Made by a program: the position numbers and the translations under genes
Notes under the pieces: generated by a model
Database searches by the model: none
Seen by the model: the letters and a program-made list of their open reading frames with translations, nothing else
Told to the model about the DNA's origin: nothing
In this document: positions 33,382-37,686 of the stretch, in pieces
Layout: every line of letters begins with the position of its first letter
How positions within the stretch are numbered: the stretch's first letter is position 1
From: Lachnospiraceae bacterium
GTDB lineage: Bacteria > Bacillota > Clostridia > Lachnospirales > Lachnospiraceae
Length of the DNA: 37,686 bases
Direction of reading: 5' to 3'
Assembly: GCA_024691565.1 (NCBI GenBank)
Contig: JAILNN010000209.1
Location: forward strand, 1-37,686

Positions 33382-33704
33382 AATGGATAGAGGGGGTTGG
33401 GCGCGCCTGTTTAGGGGTGAGAGGTGTCGACACAGATGGATGGGTTTGGGCGCGCCCAATTTAGGTTGTGTTAGCTTGCCTCCACACAAACAAATGGTTT
33501 CGAAGACAAGCTCGCGCACAGGTTTGGTGCCCTCGCGTTTCTAAACTCTCACATCATCTTCGACTCGTGAATCGTTAAGAAACGAGACCAAACATGGTCT
33601 CGAAACCAATATGTTATGTGTGTCGGCAACGCAGATGGATGAGTTTGGGCGCGCCCAATTTAGGTTGTGAGGTGCCGACACAGTTGGCAGGCGGGCGCCA
33701 ATGA
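33382..33704. repeat. degenerate GC-rich repeat units with GGCGCGCC cores
   Basis: A 38-bp unit at 33433-33470 (starting CAGATGGATGGGTTTGGGCG) recurs at 33632-33669 with one mismatch. A diverged copy lies at 33382-33425, and a fragment (GAGGTGCCGACACAG) at 33669-33683. Units begin with or follow GAGGTGTCGACAC-like text. Between them a perfect 8-bp hairpin CGAGACCA/TGGTCTCG stands at 33583-33602. The stretch is clearly more GC-rich than its surroundings and has no credible gene. Confidence 0.75.
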
Positions 33705-33751
33705 AGTGGATTTAACATGGATGAAGCTTTGCTCAGCGTGGATTTGGAGGG

Positions 33752-34065
33752 AAAAGCATAGGACTTGCTTGATTTTAGGGGTTTTCTATGCTTTTGAAGA
33801 AGAATTGATGGGCTTGAAAATGGTTGTGAGCTTAAAAAAGCATAGGACATGCTTGATTTTGGGGGTTTTCTATGCTTTTGAAGAAGAATTGGTGGGTTTG
33901 AAAATGGTTGTGAGCTGAAAAAAGCATAGGACTTGCCAGATTTTAGGGGTTTTCTATGCTTTTAAAGAAGAATTGATGGGTTTAAAAATGAATTTGAGAT
34001 GAAAAAAGCATAGGACCTGCCAGATTTTGGGGAGGTTCTATGCTTTTGAAGAAGAATTGATGGAA
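33752..34065. repeat. four 84-bp tandem repeats, each with a hairpin
   Basis: Units start at 33752, 33836, 33920 and 34004, exactly 84 bp apart; the last is cut at about 62 bp. Each opens with AAAAGCATAG and after about 25 bp has its inverse CTATGCTTTT (the third unit reads the same), then GAAGAAGAATTGATGGG and a variable end. Read on the minus strand, each stem is followed by a T-run, like an intrinsic terminator; the last lies just after the rsuA stop. Since 84 is 28 codons, one plus frame reads KKHRTCLILGVFYAFEEEL in each unit, broken by TGA in later units. Confidence 0.9.
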
Positions 34066-34069
34066 ATCA

Positions 34070-35071
34070 TCACTTTAGTTTGATGATTTCCTCGATTTGT
34101 ATTTCCCTGTATTGCCCAGTTGGGAGGGATGAGTCCAAGGTGAGATTACCCATTGAGATGCGCTTTAGAAAGCACACTGGTTTGTTTATTTTTTGGAACA
34201 TACGTTTCACTTGATGAAATTTTCCTTCTTGTATGGTTATATGAATTTCTGAGTAGAGGCTGGTATCCTTTGATGGTTCTCCATTGCCGATGTTTTCTAA
34301 CTTTTTATCTGAGAGAGCAGTTAGAATTTCTGCGGCTGTGCCAACTCTTATGATTTCTAGTTTGGCTGGCTTTACAATTTCTTCTTCGTGAGAGAGCGTT
34401 TCCCCTTTTGAATTCTTTGTAGTTTTTCCAATGTCCATTGGGTTTGAAAAGATTTCAATGTCTTCTTTTGTTACTTTTCCTGATACGACAGCATAATAAG
34501 TTTTATCTACATGTTTTTTTGGTGAGAGGAGGCTATGTGAGAGTTCTCCATCATCTGTTATTAGTAGAAGGCCCTCGGTGTCGATATCTAGGCGGCCGAC
34601 AGGAAATAGATTTCTTTTTTTCAAGTCGGAGAGGTCGTGAGAGGTTGCGAGGGAATCTGCGGTTGCCGCATTGACCTTTGCGAGGGATGCTGCGTTGGCA
34701 TCAGCAAGAGGGATTGCGTTGGCATCAGCAAGAGAGGTTGCGCTGGCATTAGTGGTTGTTGCGCTGGCATCTTTGAGGGCATCTGCATTTGTAGCGTTTT
34801 CGTAGAGGACATCTAGGACAGTTTTGTGGAAGTTATCTTCTGTTGCTGAGACTACACCCTGTGGCTTATTTAACATGAAGTATCTAAATTTTTGACGTTT
34901 TGAAATAGGCATAGAATTTACGGATACTTCTGATTTGTTTTCATCAAATTTTGTGTTTGGATCCTTTATAATTTCATTGTCTATTTTTACTTTTCCTGTT
35001 TTTATTATCTTCTTAACTTCACTACGGGTTCCGATGCCTGCATCTGCTAAATACTTATCTAATCTTACCAA
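34070..35071 (-). CDS. rsuA: 16S rRNA pseudouridine synthase, RsuA/RluB type, with a repetitive insertion
   Basis: A 333-residue RNA-modifying enzyme. The N-terminal S4 domain (1-60) has VRLDKYLADAGIGTRSEVKK. The catalytic domain has FMLNKPQGVVSAT, VGRLDIDTEGLLLITDDG with catalytic Asp162, DKTYYAVV and EGKFHQVKRMF. RsuA acts on U516 of 16S rRNA; RluB/RluF relatives act on 23S, and the choice is not certain. Between the first catalytic strand and the GRLD motif, residues about 93-148 are an Ala/Ser/Asn/Asp repeat (SLADANA, PLADANA, SLAKVNA) absent from normal members. Start: GGAGG lies 5 nt before TTG 35071, giving the usual VRLDKYL N-terminus; an in-frame GTG at 35083 overlaps the ribosome site itself. 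Confidence 0.87.
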   Translation of the reverse strand: MVRLDKYLADAGIGTRSEVKKIIKTGKVKIDNEIIKDPNTKFDENKSEVSVNSMPISKRQKFRYFMLNKPQGVVSATEDNFHKTVLDVLYENATNADALKDASATTTNASATSLADANAIPLADANAASLAKVNAATADSLATSHDLSDLKKRNLFPVGRLDIDTEGLLLITDDGELSHSLLSPKKHVDKTYYAVVSGKVTKEDIEIFSNPMDIGKTTKNSKGETLSHEEEIVKPAKLEIIRVGTAAEILTALSDKKLENIGNGEPSKDTSLYSEIHITIQEGKFHQVKRMFQKINKPVCFLKRISMGNLTLDSSLPTGQYREIQIEEIIKLK

Positions 35072-35107
35072 AACAACCTCCACTTTTTACCAATTTATTT
35101 GAATAAT

Positions 35108-35175
35108 CTGTCATAAAAAACTATCATAAAAAAACTGTCATAAAAAAACTGTCATAAAAAACTATCATAAAAAAA
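35108..35175. repeat. short tandem repeat CTGTCATAAAAAA
   Basis: Five copies of CTRTCATAAAAAA(A), 13-14 bp each, stand head to tail upstream of both rsuA (minus) and the helicase (plus). The A-tracts recur at a spacing greater than one helical turn, so strong bending is uncertain. The rest of the 242-bp gap holds only the helicase promoter. Confidence 0.9.
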
Positions 35176-35243
35176 CTGAGTTATTAGATTTTTTCTATTT
35201 CGAATGGTACTTTAAACTACGTACTTTGTCAAATTTTGTTCTA

Positions 35244-35272
35244 TTGACTATCGTAATTTTATGGTCTATTCT
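35244..35272 (+). promoter_or_regulatory. sigma-A-like promoter for the nuclease-helicase
   Basis: TTGACT (35244-35249), 17 nt, TATTCT (35267-35272), about 30 nt before AAAGGAGGGG and ATG 35314. Confidence 0.65.
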
Positions 35273-35313
35273 TTTTGTTGATGCTTTAAGATTTTTACCG
35301 AAAAGGAGGGGCC

Positions 35314-37686
35314 ATGCTTAATATAAATATTTCTGTTCGTAATTTGGTTGAATTTGTTTGCCGTAGTGGCTCCTATGACCGTTCTTCTGATTATCTACGT
35401 GATCCGAATGTGCTTCAAGAGGGAATTCGCGCACATAAGGCTTTTCAAAAGATGCAAGGTCCTACTTATGAGAGTGAGGTGTCACTTGAATTTCGGAAGG
35501 AATACTCATATCAGGAATTCTTGAATAAGAATTTGGGGGATAATATTCCCGATATTGGGATTTCACTTTTTGGTAGGGCGGATGGAATTTTTGATGCTAA
35601 TGCCATGGATTTTTCGCCGGAGTTGGTTCTTTTTGAGGAAGATAATAGGTTGATTGAGGAGAGGTTTATTCAGGCTTCTTCGGATACAAAACCTAAGAAT
35701 AAGATTATTGATGAGATTAAGTCTTCATATAGAAATATTAACAAGATGACGGAGCCGGATAAGACTCATCTTGCTCAGGCGCAGTGCTATGCGTATATTT
35801 ATGCGGCACAAAATCACCTTGATTGGATCGGTGTCCGCATGGTCTACATTCAGTTGGGGACAAAAAGAAAGAAAAACTTTTTTTATTCATATAGTTTTGA
35901 GGAGATTGAGAAGATTGTTTTGGGGATGGTTGATACATATGCCAAGTGGTGCTATATGCAGATTGAGCACCTTATTAAGAGAAATCTTTTTATTGAAGAA
36001 ATGGAGTTTCCTTTTCCTTATCGCGAAGGTCAGAGGGAGCTTTGTAATGATGTCTATTTGACTATTAGTCGTGAAAAAAGGCTGTTTTTGGAGGCTCCTA
36101 CTGGTACTGGTAAGACAATTGCTAATTTGTTTCCTGCGATTTATTCGCTTGGCAAACTTCTTGCTACTAGGATTTTTTATTTGACTGCTAAGAACATTAC
36201 ACAGACTGTGCCGATTGAGACGATGCAGCTTTTGTCGAAGCGGAGTGGATTTGTTAAAGTAGCTGAGGAAGTAGACATTGAAGAGGATTTGCGTGAAGAA
36301 AATGATTCATCAATAGATGAGAAGGATTCCAAAGATGAGAAGGATTCTCCAAATGAGAAGAATTCCGATGAAATAGATTCAATCAATGATTCGGGCGATG
36401 ACGAGGATCTCGTCCCTCTTACTACGGTCGTGATTAATGCTAGAGAGAAGAGCTGCATTTCTAGTGAGGTTTCTTGCACACCTGAAGACTGTGTTTATGC
36501 GGCTTCGCACTTTGATAATATTAATAATGCTTTGTGGGATTTGTTGCATGAAGAATCACTGATTACGCAGGAAGTCATAAAGACGTATGCAGAGAAATAT
36601 AAGGTTTGTCCTTATTTGCTTTCTAAGGAGGCTGCATATTTTGGGGATATTATTATCTGCGATGTGAATTATGTTTTTGCACCTGATGTGCAACTTAGCG
36701 GATTCTTTAGCCCAGCTTCGGCAGAATCCAAGGATATTTTTGATGTGACTACTGATTATTTGCGTGCAAATCAAGGGGTTTCTAAGGCGGAGAATGACGG
36801 ACGTTTTATATTCTTGATTGACGAGGCTCATAATATGGTTTCGAGAGCCAGGAATATTTTTACCACAGAGATCTCTTTAAAGAATACTATTGAGTTTAAG
36901 CTTATGCTTTCTGAGTTTGCGAAGCGTAAGGGCTTTTCAAAGTTGGTTATTAATAATATTGATGAGCTTTTAAAGGATGTTAAGAGTTCTATTGAGGTAC
37001 TTGAGGGATTTAGAGATTTAAATGACTTTAGTTACCATAAAACATATAGGCTTTCAAAGGGTGATGTTGAGGCGCTAAATGGGAATTTACAGTCTGTTAG
37101 GGTGAGGTTAGAGCAGCTCCTTTCTAAGAGACCGTTTAGAGAAAAGCTTGCCGTATCAAGTAAAAATGAGGATTTTATCGAGTACTATTTTAATCTGATT
37201 AAGTGTACGGAGTATATTGTTTTTAACCAAGAAAATTATATGGATTATGCGATGATGGTTCCTAAGGATGATATGATTGTTAGGCTTGATTGCATTGAAC
37301 CTAAGGAGATTTTAGAGCAGTATTTGAAGCTTGCTCGTTCAACAGTTTTCTTTTCGGCGACGCTTCGTCCGGTTAATTATTTTAAGGAACAACTTGCTGG
37401 AAGAGAAGATGATTACTGTGTTTATGCGCCTTCGGTTTTTGATAAGTCCCATAGACGTGTTTTGGTTGGAAATGATGTGAGTAGCAAATATAAAAATCGA
37501 AATGATGCCGAATATGAGAAGATTTGCGATTATATTTGTTCGGCGGTTGAAGAGAAGGTTGGAAATTATATGGTTTTCTTCCCTTCATATCAATTTCTTT
37601 CGGATGTGCTAGAGCACTTAGTTGACCGATTTGAGTCATATGAGATGGGAGAGGTGTCAAGTGAATTAGAGGGTGACTTGGAGAAA
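35314..37686 (+). CDS. PD-(D/E)XK nuclease fused to Rad3/DinG-type Fe-S helicase (partial)
   Basis: An open frame of 791 codons runs off the right edge. Residues 1-225 are a Cas4/RecB-like nuclease: GRADGI (Asp90), EIK (Glu134, Lys136) and QAQCYAYIYA. The superfamily 2 helicase follows: PTGTGKT (Walker A, 262-268), four cysteines for an Fe-S cluster (Cys381, 388, 393, 432), DEAH at 503-506 and FFSATLRP. Known: such fusions of the COG1199 family unwind and process DNA 5' to 3' in repair. Between motif Ia and the Fe-S cysteines, residues about 317-366 are a strongly acidic insertion with repeated DEKDS units. AAAGGAGGGG precedes the ATG. It is the last feature and is cut only by the window edge. 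Confidence 0.92.
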   Translation, partial: MLNINISVRNLVEFVCRSGSYDRSSDYLRDPNVLQEGIRAHKAFQKMQGPTYESEVSLEFRKEYSYQEFLNKNLGDNIPDIGISLFGRADGIFDANAMDFSPELVLFEEDNRLIEERFIQASSDTKPKNKIIDEIKSSYRNINKMTEPDKTHLAQAQCYAYIYAAQNHLDWIGVRMVYIQLGTKRKKNFFYSYSFEEIEKIVLGMVDTYAKWCYMQIEHLIKRNLFIEEMEFPFPYREGQRELCNDVYLTISREKRLFLEAPTGTGKTIANLFPAIYSLGKLLATRIFYLTAKNITQTVPIETMQLLSKRSGFVKVAEEVDIEEDLREENDSSIDEKDSKDEKDSPNEKNSDEIDSINDSGDDEDLVPLTTVVINAREKSCISSEVSCTPEDCVYAASHFDNINNALWDLLHEESLITQEVIKTYAEKYKVCPYLLSKEAAYFGDIIICDVNYVFAPDVQLSGFFSPASAESKDIFDVTTDYLRANQGVSKAENDGRFIFLIDEAHNMVSRARNIFTTEISLKNTIEFKLMLSEFAKRKGFSKLVINNIDELLKDVKSSIEVLEGFRDLNDFSYHKTYRLSKGDVEALNGNLQSVRVRLEQLLSKRPFREKLAVSSKNEDFIEYYFNLIKCTEYIVFNQENYMDYAMMVPKDDMIVRLDCIEPKEILEQYLKLARSTVFFSATLRPVNYFKEQLAGREDDYCVYAPSVFDKSHRRVLVGNDVSSKYKNRNDAEYEKICDYICSAVEEKVGNYMVFFPSYQFLSDVLEHLVDRFESYEMGEVSSELEGDLEK

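Noticed and set aside
33667-33918. An 83-codon open frame across the 84-bp repeats
   Set aside because: It has no ribosome site, its frame is broken by TGA in the third unit, and the repeated peptide follows simply from the DNA repeat. Treated as repeat DNA.
33752-34065. CRISPR array
   Set aside because: The whole 84-bp unit is repeated, with no unique spacers, and there are no cas genes. The Cas4-like domain nearby is part of a helicase.

Overview
The window looks like chromosome of a low-GC anaerobic Firmicute, most likely a plant-fibre-degrading member of the Lachnospiraceae (Butyrivibrio/Pseudobutyrivibrio type). This rests on low GC, AGGAGG-type ribosome sites, sigma-A promoters, a very large secreted GH5 glycanase with Ig-like repeats, a clostridial-type xylose isomerase, and several secreted proteins with Thr/Pro linkers and lysine-rich ends. 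The genus is inference from protein style; no rRNA is present.

Positions 1-5011 hold an AT-rich, one-direction operon unlike the rest: the tail of an unknown gene, a PaaK/CapK-like adenylate-forming ligase, two small acyl carrier proteins, an aminoacyl-tRNA-synthetase-like amino acid:[carrier protein] ligase, and two proteins that look like papain-fold (BtrH-like) acyltransferases or peptidases. The parts are what is needed to activate one acid and one amino acid, hold each on a carrier protein and join or transfer them. The product is unknown. This is the best candidate here for an undescribed biosynthetic system, and it continues off the left edge.

Positions 5100-15540 hold a bidirectional terminator, thrS (minus, without a TGS domain), and then on the plus strand the GH5 glycanase, murA and a CNNM/CBS membrane protein. 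Divergent sigma-A promoters lie between thrS and the glycanase, and the glycanase leader contains a terminator-like hairpin.

Positions 15540-24100 hold an OLD-family ATPase/TOPRIM nuclease convergent with an amidase/CAP-domain operon, a small zinc-ribbon protein, a PAP2 phosphatase, a 72-residue helical protein and a secreted M15 peptidase. Several of these act on the cell wall or envelope.

Positions 24050-30570 hold a Nudix hydrolase, a GntR/ABC ATPase/ABC permease operon of the YtrA type, a MATE transporter, and a divergent AraC regulator coupled to a YczE-like membrane protein.

Positions 30570-37686 hold xylA, an orphan response regulator with a SARP-like output domain, a candidate structured small RNA, and 700 bp of repeats (degenerate GC-rich units, then four 84-bp tandem units with hairpins). 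These are followed by an RsuA-type pseudouridine synthase with a repetitive insertion and a nuclease-helicase fusion cut by the right edge.

Short tandem duplications in spacers recur throughout. No CRISPR array, insertion sequence, tRNA or rRNA gene was found.
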